Source: Robertkochia aurantiaca
GTDB lineage: Bacteria; Bacteroidota; Bacteroidia; Flavobacteriales; Flavobacteriaceae
Assembly (NCBI RefSeq): GCF_020166495.1
Contig: NZ_JAINZS010000002.1
Span: forward strand, 539,961 to 603,960
DNA: 64,000 bases
Reading direction: 5' to 3'
Shown: positions 43,016 through 53,186 of the stretch, one piece after another
Layout of the letters: each line of letters begins with the position of its first letter
How positions within the stretch are numbered: position 1 is the stretch's first letter
The notes under the pieces: generated by a model
Database searches by the model: none
The model's input: the letters and a program-made list of their open reading frames with translations, nothing else
What the model was told of the DNA's origin: nothing
Translations under genes and position numbers: made by a program

Positions 43016-44209
43016 ATGAAACCAACTTTATCTGACAAAATTCTGAACATGTCTACTTCAGCCACGCTCGCAATGGCTGCCAAGGCCCGGGAGCTCAAAG
43101 CTGAAGGAAAAGACATTATTGGCCTTAGTCTGGGAGAACCCGACTTTAACACTCCTGACTTTATCAAGGAGGCTGCAAAAGAAGCCATCGATCAGAATTA
43201 TAACAGTTACACCCCGGTAGACGGCTATGCTGACCTGAAGCTGGCTATCGTTCAAAAATTCGTCAGAGACAACAACCTGCATTACAGCCCTTCAGAAATC
43301 ATCGTTTCTACAGGTGCCAAGCAGTCTCTCGCCAATGTGGCGATGGCCATACTCAACCCGGGAGACGAGGTGATTCTCCCTGCTCCTTACTGGGTAAGTT
43401 ATTCTGAGATCGTCAAACTGGCCGGAGGAGTACCCGTAGAGGTACGAACCACCATAGAGAACGATTTCAAGATGACGGCTGAGCAGCTGGAAGCTGCCAT
43501 CACCCCGAAAACAAAGATGCTGTGGTACAGCTCTCCTTGTAACCCATCAGGTTCTGTTTACAGTGAAAAAGAGCTAAAGGCTCTTGCAGAGGTGTTAAAA
43601 AATCATGAAGGTATCATCGTAGTTTCTGATGAGATCTATGAACACATCAATTTCGTGGGAACCCACACCAGCATGGCTGCTATAGAAGGCATGAAAGATC
43701 GTACCGTAACAGTAAATGGGGTATCAAAGGCGTTCGCCATGACAGGCTGGAGAATCGGATATATCGGAGCTCCTGAATGGATCGCCAAAGCCTGCAACAA
43801 GGTACAGGGTCAGATCACCAGTGGAGCGAATTGTATTGCACAAAGAGCAGTCATCGCTGCACTCGAGGCTCCGGTTTCGAAAATACAATACATGATAGAC
43901 AAGTTTCACGAAAGAAGAGACATGGTGCTGAACCTATTAGGAGAGATCGATGGCCTTCAGCTTAACGTGCCCGGAGGAGCATTCTATGTTTTTCCAAACG
44001 TCTCTAACTTCTTTGGAAAAACCATTCGGGGAAAAGTCATCAACAATGCTACTGATCTTTCTCTGCTTTTACTGGAAGAAGCTCAGGTCGCTACAGTTAC
44101 CGGTGAGGCTTTTGGCGCACCCGATTGTTTGCGAATCTCATATGCTGCTTCAGAAGAAGAGCTGAAAGAAGCTATCAAAAGAATTAAGGAAGTATTAAGC
44201 GAAGCATAG
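43016..44209 (+). CDS. aspC: Aspartate aminotransferase family (class I/II PLP aminotransferase)
   Basis: A 397-residue type Ib aspartate aminotransferase interconverting aspartate and oxaloacetate with glutamate/2-oxoglutarate. Features: GLSLGEPDFNTPDF at the N-terminus, SPCNPSGSVYS, VSDEIYEHI with the PLP-binding Asp and Tyr, the PLP lysine in NGVSKAFAMTGWRIGY, and LRISYAAS with the substrate Arg. It follows the desaturase by 21 nt and ends in a terminator. Confidence 0.93.
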   Translation: MKPTLSDKILNMSTSATLAMAAKARELKAEGKDIIGLSLGEPDFNTPDFIKEAAKEAIDQNYNSYTPVDGYADLKLAIVQKFVRDNNLHYSPSEIIVSTGAKQSLANVAMAILNPGDEVILPAPYWVSYSEIVKLAGGVPVEVRTTIENDFKMTAEQLEAAITPKTKMLWYSSPCNPSGSVYSEKELKALAEVLKNHEGIIVVSDEIYEHINFVGTHTSMAAIEGMKDRTVTVNGVSKAFAMTGWRIGYIGAPEWIAKACNKVQGQITSGANCIAQRAVIAALEAPVSKIQYMIDKFHERRDMVLNLLGEIDGLQLNVPGGAFYVFPNVSNFFGKTIRGKVINNATDLSLLLLEEAQVATVTGEAFGAPDCLRISYAASEEELKEAIKRIKEVLSEA

Positions 44210-44231
44210 AATTACGCTTTAAACAGAATGC

Positions 44232-44262
44232 AAAAGCCTGCTATCGAGCAGGCTTTTTTTTA
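44232..44262. terminator. Bidirectional terminator between aspC and trkH
   Basis: AAAAGCCTGCT and AGCAGGCTTTT form a perfect stem with a 4-nt loop and A/T tracts on both sides. It touches the trkH stop codon. Confidence 0.92.
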
Positions 44263-45753
44263 TGCCCGCTTCCAGAAATTCGGACTAAAGAGAATCAGCA
44301 CTGTGAACAGTTCGAGACGGCCGGAGATCATCAAAAATGAACACCACCATTTACCCAACACGGGCAGACTGTCAAAATTAGCCAAGGGGTTCAGTTGTCC
44401 GAAAGCCGGTCCGACATTCCCGAGAGTGGCGGCCGACCCTCCGACCGCAGTAACAAAATCAAGGCCCAGCGCACCGAGTACTATCGCCCCGATAATGAAC
44501 ATCAGCATATATAAAATAAAAAAGGCCAGGATATTGAAGATGATATTCTCAGAAACCGACTTGCCGTTATAGCGCACAGGTATCACCGCATTAGGGTGCA
44601 GGGTTCGCTTGAACTCCAGTAACCCGTTCTTGATCATCAACAGGTGCCTCACCACCTTGACCCCACCCGCTGTTGAACCCGCAGAACCTCCAACGAACAT
44701 GATCCCGAAAAAGATCACTGTCAGAAAAGGGGTCCAGCCGGTAAAATCTGCCGTTACGAACCCGGTGGTGGTGATCACAGAAACGACCTGGAAAAGACCG
44801 TGACGAAACGCGCTTTCTGCCTCTCCGAACATCATGGGGTGATAATCGCTTACCGGCACATTGGCCTTTAGGTAAATTATCAGGAAGGCAACAATGCTCA
44901 CTCCCAGGATCAAACCGCCATAAAATCGAAACTCGTAGTCTTTGATCACCTTCTGCACCTTCCCCTTAAAAGCGAAATAGCTCAACACGAAATTGGTACC
45001 CGCCAGAAACATGAACAAGATGATAATGTATTCGATCAACGGATTATCATTCCAATAGGCGATGCTGGCATTTTTGGTAGAAAACCCTCCGGTTGACAAG
45101 GTTGACATCGCATGGTTGATCGCGTCGAAAAAGTTCATACCGGCCAAAAAGAGAAGCAGGGTCTCAGCCAGGGTGTAACCCACATAGATAAGCCATAGCC
45201 TCTTAGCCGTGTCAGTGATACGCGGGTGAAGTTTATCAGCACTGGGGCCGGGTGCTTCAGCAGCAAATAACTGCATCCCCCCTATACCCAGCAAGGGTAA
45301 TATGGCTATTGCCAGTACGATGATACCCATACCCCCGATCCAGTGGGTGGTACTTCTCCAGAACAATATACCTTCAGGCAATACCTCTATATCATTGATG
45401 ATAGTGGCTCCGGTCGTGGTATACCCGCTCATGGTCTCAAAGAAGGCATTGGTAAAATCAGGAATGGTACCAGTGAAAAGATATGGCAACGTACCTGAAA
45501 GTGACATGACCAGCCAGCCGAAGCTAACGATCATATATCCTTCTCTCTTTTTAATATCGGTATCGTGATCGCGGGTGGTATACATCATCAGAGTACCGAT
45601 GAAAAGTGTTGCTACACCTGCAAAACTGATCTCAAGGGTAGCACCATCCTGGTAGAGACCACTCACAAGAGCTGACAATAACATAAAGCCCCCGTTAAAC
45701 AACAGGAGCAGGCCCATTAAATGAATGATGACTTTGGTATTGAGGCGCTTCAT
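44260..45753 (-). CDS. trkH: TrkH family potassium uptake protein
   Basis: A 497-residue K+ channel-like subunit with four P-loop repeats. Selectivity-filter segments are visible: MSGYTTTGATI, TLSTGGFST, ITTTGFVTAD and GSAGSTAGGVKV. About ten membrane helices. It works with the regulator TrkA encoded directly upstream, 5 nt apart, so this is a complete Trk system. Confidence 0.95.
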   Translation of the reverse strand: MKRLNTKVIIHLMGLLLLFNGGFMLLSALVSGLYQDGATLEISFAGVATLFIGTLMMYTTRDHDTDIKKREGYMIVSFGWLVMSLSGTLPYLFTGTIPDFTNAFFETMSGYTTTGATIINDIEVLPEGILFWRSTTHWIGGMGIIVLAIAILPLLGIGGMQLFAAEAPGPSADKLHPRITDTAKRLWLIYVGYTLAETLLLFLAGMNFFDAINHAMSTLSTGGFSTKNASIAYWNDNPLIEYIIILFMFLAGTNFVLSYFAFKGKVQKVIKDYEFRFYGGLILGVSIVAFLIIYLKANVPVSDYHPMMFGEAESAFRHGLFQVVSVITTTGFVTADFTGWTPFLTVIFFGIMFVGGSAGSTAGGVKVVRHLLMIKNGLLEFKRTLHPNAVIPVRYNGKSVSENIIFNILAFFILYMLMFIIGAIVLGALGLDFVTAVGGSAATLGNVGPAFGQLNPLANFDSLPVLGKWWCSFLMISGRLELFTVLILFSPNFWKRA

Positions 45754-45758
45754 AAAGA

Positions 45759-47108
45759 TCAGAGAAAGAGTTTTTCTACCTTGGAGATGGATTTAGGGAG
45801 GCAGCATACCACTACACGGTCGCCGCTCTGAATGGTAAAATCTCCCAAGGCAATGATTCCTTCACCGTCTCTGATCACCCCGCCAATGATGGCTGAGCGT
45901 GGAAAATCAAGATCTTTAATTCGTTGTCCGTTCACCTCAGATGAAGGCTTCACAATGAATTCGAGAATTTCAGCATTCAGGTTGTTAAGACGGGTCAGAG
46001 CAACCACTTCACCTTTCCTGATATATCGAAAGATATTGTTGGCCGCTAAAAGTTTCTTATTGATAAGGGTATCGATCCCGATCGATTGCGAGAGCTGGAA
46101 ATAGTCCATATTCTCAACCAATGCGATGGTCTTTTTGATATTCTTTGATTTGGCCACCAGGCAAGACATGATATTAGTCTCAGAATTTCCGGTAACCGAA
46201 ATAAATGCGTCCATTTCTTCTATATCCTCTTCCTCCAGCAACTCAACGTTCCTTCCGTCACCGTTGATGATCAACGCATTGGGCAATTCATCAGCCAGAT
46301 CAAACGCCTTTGACTTATCCTGTTCGATCAGCTTAACACGAAACTTGTTTCCACAGAGGTCGCGCGCGGTCTTGAAACCTATCTTACTCCCACCGAGTAT
46401 CATTACATTTTTGATCGACTCACGCGTCTTCCCGGTAAGCTTATACAGCTCATCAACCCCTTCCTTAGAAGTGACAAAATACGCCTGATCTCCCTCTTTA
46501 AAAACGGTGTCTCCGCGGGGAATCAGCGTATATTGAGTTCCGAAGCGCTGAATGGCGATAGGCACAAAATGCAGTTCGGGAAAGATGCCTGCAGCTTCCT
46601 TGACCGATTTCCCTACAAAGGGGGCAGTGCGCTGCAAACTGGTTCCCACCATGATCAAAGCACCATCCTCGAATTCATAGCTGTCATTAAATGCCGATTG
46701 ATCCAGCAGTAACTGAATCTCTTCAGAGGCAAGCTTTTCCGGAGAAATGAGCTCATCGATACCCAACTTTGAAAAGCCCAGTTCTTCCTTATGATAGATA
46801 AATTCTGTATTTGAAATTCGGGCGATGGTTTGCTTGCACCCCAACTGTTTGGCCAGCAGGCATAAGGTGATATTGGTCGTTTCAGATGCTGTTACCCCGA
46901 TCACCATATCACTGGATTCCACCCTTGCCTCCTTAAGAACAGAAACAGATGTGGCATCTCCTTTTAACACTTTTATATCTAAGTGAGTATCGGCGTAGTT
47001 TAGATTTTCTTTATCGATATCGATAAGTGTGATGTCCTGGGATTCATACGACAGAAGTTTGGCCAAATGAAACCCTACTTCACCAGCACCTGCAATAATT
47101 ATTTTCAT
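45759..47108 (-). CDS. trkA: Trk system regulatory subunit TrkA
   Basis: A 449-residue cytoplasmic protein with two RCK units. The first NAD(H)/nucleotide-binding motif is IIIAGAGEVGFHLAKLL at the N-terminus; the second begins VMILGGSKIGFKTARDL around the middle. Each is followed by a TrkA-C segment (VPIAIQRFGTQYTLIPRGDTVF; IIALGDFTIQSGDRVVVC, shown in part). It gates TrkH by nucleotide binding. The ATG at 47108 matches family N-termini, while an in-frame upstream start adds 30 unlike residues. Confidence 0.94.
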   Translation of the reverse strand: MKIIIAGAGEVGFHLAKLLSYESQDITLIDIDKENLNYADTHLDIKVLKGDATSVSVLKEARVESSDMVIGVTASETTNITLCLLAKQLGCKQTIARISNTEFIYHKEELGFSKLGIDELISPEKLASEEIQLLLDQSAFNDSYEFEDGALIMVGTSLQRTAPFVGKSVKEAAGIFPELHFVPIAIQRFGTQYTLIPRGDTVFKEGDQAYFVTSKEGVDELYKLTGKTRESIKNVMILGGSKIGFKTARDLCGNKFRVKLIEQDKSKAFDLADELPNALIINGDGRNVELLEEEDIEEMDAFISVTGNSETNIMSCLVAKSKNIKKTIALVENMDYFQLSQSIGIDTLINKKLLAANNIFRYIRKGEVVALTRLNNLNAEILEFIVKPSSEVNGQRIKDLDFPRSAIIGGVIRDGEGIIALGDFTIQSGDRVVVCCLPKSISKVEKLFL

Positions 47109-47216
47109 TAAAGTTGTGCTCTTGAAATGCAAGTACAAATATAGGTCAATTTTAGTACAATAAGCAGAAAACAGGCTGTTTATGGGAAAGACTGGCAAAC
47201 ATGCTCATCAATGTAG

Positions 47217-47224
47217 TATCTTTG
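47217..47224 (+). promoter_or_regulatory. -7 promoter element for ubiE
   Basis: TATCTTTG matches TAnnTTTG. It sits 16 nt before the ubiE ATG at 47240, implying a very short leader. No clear -33 TTG is found. Confidence 0.5.
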
Positions 47225-47239
47225 CGCAAAAATTGCCTA

Positions 47240-47971
47240 ATGTCAAAAAATGTAAAACCCTATAAAGACTCAGACCAGGGTAAAAAGCAACAGGTTACCC
47301 GTATGTTCGACAATATTTCTGAGAACTACGATGGTCTGAACCGAATCATTTCTTTCGGCATTGATAACAGCTGGCGCAGAAAAATCGTTAAAGAGGTAGA
47401 AAAGTCAGGAGCCGAAAGTGTACTGGATATCGCTACCGGCACAGGCGATCTGGCCATCCAGATAGCAGAGAACACTAAGGCTGGCGAAATAAAAGGACTT
47501 GACATTTCTCCCGGGATGCTTGAGGTAGGTAAAAAGAAGGTTTCGGGAAAAAACCTGAACGAAAAGATCGAAATGATACTGGGCGACAGCGAGTCACTAC
47601 CCTTTGAAGACGATCGTTTCGATGCCATCACCGTAGCTTTCGGGGTGCGAAATTTTGAAACCCTTGAAAAAGGACTGGCCGAGATCTACAGAGTCCTGAA
47701 ACCCGGCGGTGTCTTCCTGGTGCTGGAAACCTCTGTACCCACTAAATTTCCCTTTAAGCAAGGTTATCGGTTCTACTCAACCACACTCTTACCACTTATT
47801 GGAAAAATGTTATCCAAAGACAAATCTGCTTACGGTTATTTATCTGAATCTGCTGCAGTTTTTCCTTTCGGTGAGGAATTCAACAATATTTTACGTAAAA
47901 TTGGGTTTAATAATGTAGAACACAGGCCTCAGACTTTCGGGGTAGCGACCATATATCGCGCCACCAAATAG
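47240..47971 (+). CDS. ubiE: Demethylmenaquinone methyltransferase (UbiE/MenG)
   Basis: A 243-residue SAM methyltransferase performing the last step of menaquinone synthesis, the likely quinone for NQR in this organism. Motifs: VTRMFDNISENYDGLNRIISFGID (seen in part as MFDNISENYDGLN), VLDIATGTGDLAIQ, DAITVAFGVRNFE, FRVLKPGG-like EIYRVLKPGGVFLVLE, and the C-terminal QTFGVATIYRATK. It is followed by porT, an order seen in other Flavobacteriaceae. Confidence 0.95.
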   Translation: MSKNVKPYKDSDQGKKQQVTRMFDNISENYDGLNRIISFGIDNSWRRKIVKEVEKSGAESVLDIATGTGDLAIQIAENTKAGEIKGLDISPGMLEVGKKKVSGKNLNEKIEMILGDSESLPFEDDRFDAITVAFGVRNFETLEKGLAEIYRVLKPGGVFLVLETSVPTKFPFKQGYRFYSTTLLPLIGKMLSKDKSAYGYLSESAAVFPFGEEFNNILRKIGFNNVEHRPQTFGVATIYRATK

Positions 47972-48029
47972 TACCGAGCCATATAAAGCGTAGTGAGAAA
48001 ACATTACCATAACCTAAATTAACCAACCC

Positions 48030-48728
48030 GTGAAGAACCTGCTCCTGTATTTGATCCTTATTTTGGGTGTCAGCTCCGGCTCCTTTGCTCAGTTCAATGA
48101 GTCTCCCATTATAAACCTTCAGAACGAAGACAAGAAACTCCTGAATTGGGGGTACTACCTCGGTCTGAATCAATACGGTTTTAAGTTCGATTATATCGAC
48201 AATAACAATGTCTATATACTTGATGGTAAATCGATCGGTTTCAACGTAGGACTTATAGGGGAGTTAAGACTCAATGATCACTTCGATCTGAGGCTGGAAC
48301 CCGGACTTTATTACACCAAAAGAGATCTTGGCTTTCCTAATTTCAACGATCTGAGAGACTATCTCCGGGAAACCAAATCCACCTATATTCATCTCCCACT
48401 CCTATTGAAAGCCAGCACCAAAAGACTGGGGAATTTTAAACCTTACGTTGTCGGAGGTGTATCCACCTCGTTCAATCTCAGCAGTAATGAGAACAATCCG
48501 GACGATAATTCCAGCGGTACTTTTCGTATGACTACCAATACCTATTATTATGAATTAGGCTTTGGTATCGATTTTTACCTGTACTATTTCAAATTCTCAC
48601 CATCGATAAGAGGAGTATTCGCCATCAGTGACGAACTGGTGCGTGACAGCAATCCGAACAGCCCGTGGACCGGTAATATCGATGGAATGTACAGCAGGGC
48701 GGTATTCATCAATTTCACTTTCGAATAG
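48030..48728 (+). CDS. porT: PorT/SprT family outer-membrane protein (type IX secretion)
   Basis: A 232-residue protein with a signal peptide (LLLYLILILGVSSGSFAQ) and an eight-stranded-type beta-barrel pattern. The N-terminal mature segment NLQNEDKKLLNWGYYLGLNQYGFKFDY (shown in part: DKKLLNWGYYLGLNQYGFK) is characteristic of PorT of Porphyromonas gingivalis and SprT of Flavobacterium, proteins needed for type IX secretion and gliding. The start codon is GTG, 58 nt after ubiE. The last residues FINFTFE form a typical C-terminal strand. Confidence 0.9.
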   Translation: MKNLLLYLILILGVSSGSFAQFNESPIINLQNEDKKLLNWGYYLGLNQYGFKFDYIDNNNVYILDGKSIGFNVGLIGELRLNDHFDLRLEPGLYYTKRDLGFPNFNDLRDYLRETKSTYIHLPLLLKASTKRLGNFKPYVVGGVSTSFNLSSNENNPDDNSSGTFRMTTNTYYYELGFGIDFYLYYFKFSPSIRGVFAISDELVRDSNPNSPWTGNIDGMYSRAVFINFTFE

Positions 48729-48733
48729 TCTAT

Positions 48734-49465
48734 CTATCCAAGAGCTTTCCTCCTGAATTCACTTAGGCAGACAGAAGTCGCTGTAGCCACATTCAGACTT
48801 TCGGCCAGTTGCCGGTTACCAAATCGCGGGATGGTCACACGCATACCGGCCAGATTCATGATCTGTGGTGAAACCCCATGTGCTTCATTACCCATTACCA
48901 GAGCAAAAGAGGCAGGAGCCTCCACCTGATAGAGATCTTCACCATCCATGGCTGTTACGCAGACCGGATGGGGATACTCAGAAAAAAATTCAATCAGGTC
49001 GGCGTAAACCACGTTCACTCTTCCAAGGGAACCCATGGTGGCCTGTACCACCTTAGGATTATAACAATCTGCGGTTTCCTTACTGCAGACCAGATCAGTC
49101 ACTCCGAACCAGTCACACAAACGTATAATGGTACCCAGGTTTCCGGGGTCTCTTACATCATCAAGAACGAGGGTCAATCCATCGTAACTCACCTGATCAG
49201 CACGTCTCATTTTAAACACCCCCAAAGCCTGGTTAGGCGTTTTAAGCGCCGTCATTCGTTTCAACTCAGATTCGCTCACTCCCTCGGCCCTTCCTTCGAA
49301 ATCATCGAGACCGGGATCGAGTGCATATAAGCTTTCCATCGGGTAGTCAGAAGCCAGGAATTCACCTATCGCCTTCACCCCTTCCACGATAAAAAGACCT
49401 TCACTGTAGCGGTACTTTTTGAGATGTAAACGGCTGATTCGCTTTATTTCACTTTTGCTAACCAT
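48734..49465 (-). CDS. TrmH/SpoU family RNA 2'-O-methyltransferase
   Basis: A 243-residue SPOUT methyltransferase with an N-terminal substrate-binding domain (RISRLHLKKYRYSEGLFIVEG). Motif 1: VLDDVRDPGNLGTIIRLCDW; motif 2: LVMGNEAHGVSP; motif 3: RQLAESLNVATATSVCLSEF, forming the SAM-binding knot. This is the RlmB-like/TsnR-like group; the target nucleotide is not predictable. It converges with porT (stops 5 nt apart) and is divergent from the TamL gene. Confidence 0.92.
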   Translation of the reverse strand: MVSKSEIKRISRLHLKKYRYSEGLFIVEGVKAIGEFLASDYPMESLYALDPGLDDFEGRAEGVSESELKRMTALKTPNQALGVFKMRRADQVSYDGLTLVLDDVRDPGNLGTIIRLCDWFGVTDLVCSKETADCYNPKVVQATMGSLGRVNVVYADLIEFFSEYPHPVCVTAMDGEDLYQVEAPASFALVMGNEAHGVSPQIMNLAGMRVTIPRFGNRQLAESLNVATATSVCLSEFRRKALG

Positions 49466-49505
49466 CAGAATAATGTATTTTTGACCTAATTAATACCTGA
49501 CCCCA

Positions 49506-52046
49506 TTGAAGAACTGGTTTGTAAAAATAACGGTATTCTCCATAATACTTCTTATTTCTTCCTGTAATGCCGTTAAAAGAGTACCTGAAGGGGAACTTCT
49601 TCTACGGGAAAACACCATTCTGCTCAATGGCGAAAAGGTAAGCGGTCCCGAGATCAACGGGTTGATCACCCAGCAACCCAATACTCTAACCAGACTGTAC
49701 ATCTACAATCAGGCCAAGCCAAATGCCGATTCAATCTACAATGCCAGGCTGGAAAAACAACTGGAGGAACTTAACTTCTTTGAGAGAATGATCTCTGCCA
49801 AACAGCTGATACAGATCGCGCGGTATAAAAAAGGCTTCCACAGCTGGTTACGGTCAACCGGAGAACCACCGGTCCTTATCCGGGAAGAGAAAACACAGCG
49901 TTCGTTAAGTCGTCTGAAACAATACTACGATACCAAAGGATACTTCAACAACACGGTCAGCCATTCCATCGATACGGCCGATTACAAACCAAAGCGAGCA
50001 GGCATGACCTATCGCGTCAATACCGGAAGACCCTATATCATAGATACGCTAACACATGAAATAAGTTCTCCTGAACTGGATTCTTTATACGAAATTCATA
50101 AAAAGCGATCCCTGATCAATCAGGGGGAACGATTCGAACTGACCAATTTCAGCAACGAAAGACAGCGCCTGAATAATATTTTTGTCAATAGCGGGATCTA
50201 CAAGTTCCAGCCTTCAGACATCACTTTTGATATCGTGGCAGACACTTCGGCAGCGAGTGATGATTACTTTATGCCCGTGACCCTGAACATCAAGAACAAA
50301 CCTGACCCAAGGAGCGACACCCTGCCGGGTATACCCTACAAGGTGCACAAGATCAGGAACGTTAATATTTATGCTGATTACACCTTCAATGCAGACACCA
50401 CCAATCTGGACTCCATTCATCACGAAGGCTATAACATTTTCTTTCATGATAAACTCAGGTATAAACCCAGTGCCTTAACCGATGCAATGGCCATCAACCC
50501 GGGTGATGTTTTTAAAGAATCTGCCAGAAATCTTACTTCAAGGCAAATAGGAAACCTGAAGACCTTCAAATACCCGAATATCACCTACCGATATGCAGAC
50601 AGCACGGCAGCCATCCTGAACACTAATATCTACCTGACCCCAAGGCCCAGGTTTTCATTGGGCCTGAATACCGATATTTCACATTCGAACATTCAGGATA
50701 TAGGTATTTCACTCAGCACTTCCCTGGTGAGCAGAAATATTTTCAGAGGGGCAGAAACACTTGAGTTCGCTTTCAGGGGTACCATCGGCTCCTCATCTGA
50801 GATCAATAATGTGACCGGAAACTTTTTTAATATAGCCGAATTCGGTGGGGATGTCAGGCTGAACTTTCCCCGTATTGTCTCTCCTTTCAATACCAGCGAG
50901 CTCATTCCGAAATACATGTCTCCGGAGACGCGGTGGTCACTGGGTACCACCTTTCAACAAAACATAGGTCTTGACAAGCAAAGTGTAAATGCGATCTGGC
51001 GGTATAACTGGCGACCTACCGACTTCAGAAGAAACATATTCGACCTCTTCAATATTCAATATGTCAGGAACCTGAACACAGAAAGATATTATTTCATTTA
51101 CCGAAACAGCTATGAAGACCTCAATACTGTAGCGACAGAGAACAGTAACCAGGTTAATCCTGATTATTTTAATGAAGATGGAAATCTCACCATTCCCCAA
51201 GGAACGGCAGGCTTCACTCAGGATGCTCTCAACGGAGACATCCCGCTCACTCAAGACGAGTTCCTGGAAGTGAATCGCCTGGAGGAGCGACGGGAGAGAC
51301 TGACTGCGAATAATCTTATATTTTCAGCTAGTTTCACCTGGAACAAGAACAACAGGGAAGGTTTTCAGGATAACGATTTCTACCAGTTTCAAACCAAAAT
51401 TGAATCGGCCGGTAATACGTTTTCTGCCCTTGATGCACTCATCGATTTTAATAAGACGCCCGACGGAAAGAACACCTTGTTCGGGGTACAATACTCTCAA
51501 TACATCAAAACAGAATTCGATTATGTGAAGTATTGGCAGCTTTCCCGCAGCACCGTACTGGCATTTCATTCCTTCTTCGGAATCGCCATCCCCTACGGAA
51601 ACGCAGACAACATACCTTTCCTTCGCAGTTATTTTGCAGGAGGCTCGAACGATAACCGGGCATGGGAAGCCTATTCACTAGGCCCCGGAAGCACCGACAA
51701 CCTGAACGATTTTAATGAAGCCAACATGAAACTGGCTCTTAACCTCGAATATCGTTTCCCCATTTTCGGACAACTAAAGTCGGCCATCTTTGCTGATGCG
51801 GGCAATATTTGGAATGTCTGGGATGATGTCACGCTGGAAAAAGCCGTATTCGAAGATTTGAGTTCACTGGAGGAGATCGCACTGGGTACCGGGATTGGAC
51901 TAAGGTATGACTTCAACTTCTTTGTTATTCGCTTCGATGTAGGATTCAAAACCTATAATCCGGCCAATGAACCGGGAAGCAGATGGTTCAAAGAATACAA
52001 CCTGAGCAATGCCGTTTTCAATATTGGTATTAATTATCCCTTCTAA
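49506..52046 (+). CDS. tamL: TamL-type lipoprotein of the BamA/TamA (Omp85) family
   Basis: An 846-residue outer-membrane protein. The N-terminus is a lipoprotein signal (ITVFSIILLISSC), unusual for Omp85 but typical of the Bacteroidota TamL variant. POTRA-like domains occupy roughly residues 30-350, and the 16-strand barrel follows, with the Omp85 lid/loop motif region GSNDNRAWEAYSLGPG and C-terminal FGKYNLSNAVFNIGINYPF-like strand (here KEYNLSNAVFNIGINYPF). It helps insert outer-membrane proteins with TamB, not in this window. The start codon is TTG at 49506. Confidence 0.9.
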   Translation: MKNWFVKITVFSIILLISSCNAVKRVPEGELLLRENTILLNGEKVSGPEINGLITQQPNTLTRLYIYNQAKPNADSIYNARLEKQLEELNFFERMISAKQLIQIARYKKGFHSWLRSTGEPPVLIREEKTQRSLSRLKQYYDTKGYFNNTVSHSIDTADYKPKRAGMTYRVNTGRPYIIDTLTHEISSPELDSLYEIHKKRSLINQGERFELTNFSNERQRLNNIFVNSGIYKFQPSDITFDIVADTSAASDDYFMPVTLNIKNKPDPRSDTLPGIPYKVHKIRNVNIYADYTFNADTTNLDSIHHEGYNIFFHDKLRYKPSALTDAMAINPGDVFKESARNLTSRQIGNLKTFKYPNITYRYADSTAAILNTNIYLTPRPRFSLGLNTDISHSNIQDIGISLSTSLVSRNIFRGAETLEFAFRGTIGSSSEINNVTGNFFNIAEFGGDVRLNFPRIVSPFNTSELIPKYMSPETRWSLGTTFQQNIGLDKQSVNAIWRYNWRPTDFRRNIFDLFNIQYVRNLNTERYYFIYRNSYEDLNTVATENSNQVNPDYFNEDGNLTIPQGTAGFTQDALNGDIPLTQDEFLEVNRLEERRERLTANNLIFSASFTWNKNNREGFQDNDFYQFQTKIESAGNTFSALDALIDFNKTPDGKNTLFGVQYSQYIKTEFDYVKYWQLSRSTVLAFHSFFGIAIPYGNADNIPFLRSYFAGGSNDNRAWEAYSLGPGSTDNLNDFNEANMKLALNLEYRFPIFGQLKSAIFADAGNIWNVWDDVTLEKAVFEDLSSLEEIALGTGIGLRYDFNFFVIRFDVGFKTYNPANEPGSRWFKEYNLSNAVFNIGINYPF

Positions 52047-52118
52047 CCAAGCTAATTTTATTATTTTTGTGTGATAAAATCAATAACTGCAACAACTTAA
52101 AGAAATCAACAAATCCTT

Positions 52119-53186
52119 ATGAGTCACAATATTAAACCCGGAGTAGCTACAGGAGACGAAGTTCAAAACATCTTTAACTACGCCAAAGAAAAAGGGTTTG
52201 CCCTCCCCGCTGTAAATGTTATAGGAAGCAGCAGTATCAATGCGGTACTGGAAACAGCCGCCACGCTTAATTCACCCGTGATCATCCAATTCTCTAACGG
52301 AGGAGCTCAGTTCAATGCCGGGAAAGGTCTTTCTAACGAAGATCAGAAGGCAGCCATACTCGGAGCCGTTGCCGGAGCCAAGCATGTACACCAGTTAGCG
52401 GAAGCCTATGGCGCCACGGTGATTCTTCACACAGACCACTGTGCAAAGAAATTACTCCCATGGATCGACGGCTTGCTGGATGAGAACGAAAAGTACTTTA
52501 AAGAGACCGGAAAATCTCTTTATAGCTCGCACATGATCGATCTTTCCGAAGAGCCTCTTGAAGAGAACATCGAGATCTGTAAAAAGTACCTCGAGCGCAT
52601 GAGCAAGATGAACATGACCCTTGAAATAGAATTGGGTATTACAGGAGGTGAAGAAGACGGGGTAGACAACACAGACGTTGATGACTCTAAACTATACACC
52701 CAGCCGGAAGAGGTAGCCTATGCTTACGAAGAATTGATGAAGGTGAGCCCGAAATTTACGGTAGCCGCAGCCTTCGGAAATGTTCACGGGGTTTACAAAC
52801 CCGGTAATGTGAAACTTACACCTAAAATTCTCAAAAACTCTCAGGAATACATCTCACAAAAATATAACGTACCTGAAAATACCATCGATTTTGTTTTTCA
52901 TGGCGGTTCCGGATCGACAGTTGAAGAGATCAGGGAAGCTATCGGATACGGTGTTATAAAAATGAATATCGATACCGACCTGCAGTATGCTTTTATGGAA
53001 GGTATTCGTGATTATATGGGAGATAAATCTGCATTTCTGAAAAGCCAGATCGGAAACCCTGAAGGACCCGATTCTCCAAATAAAAAATACTATGACCCAA
53101 GGGTTTGGCTAAGGGAAGGTGAAAAAACTTTCATCGAAAGGCTAAAAAAGGCCTTCGAAGATTTGAATAATGTAAATACCTTATAA
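52119..53186 (+). CDS. fbaA: Class II fructose-1,6-bisphosphate aldolase
   Basis: A 355-residue zinc aldolase of glycolysis and gluconeogenesis. The catalytic and zinc region ILHTDHCAKK, LEIELGITGGEEDGVDN, AAFGNVHGVYKPGNVKL and FVFHGGSGSTVEEI are all present; ATDLQ-like NIDTDLQYAF follows. A -7 candidate TATTTTTG lies at 52062-52069. A second promoter inside its 3' end drives accD. Confidence 0.96.
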   Translation: MSHNIKPGVATGDEVQNIFNYAKEKGFALPAVNVIGSSSINAVLETAATLNSPVIIQFSNGGAQFNAGKGLSNEDQKAAILGAVAGAKHVHQLAEAYGATVILHTDHCAKKLLPWIDGLLDENEKYFKETGKSLYSSHMIDLSEEPLEENIEICKKYLERMSKMNMTLEIELGITGGEEDGVDNTDVDDSKLYTQPEEVAYAYEELMKVSPKFTVAAAFGNVHGVYKPGNVKLTPKILKNSQEYISQKYNVPENTIDFVFHGGSGSTVEEIREAIGYGVIKMNIDTDLQYAFMEGIRDYMGDKSAFLKSQIGNPEGPDSPNKKYYDPRVWLREGEKTFIERLKKAFEDLNNVNTL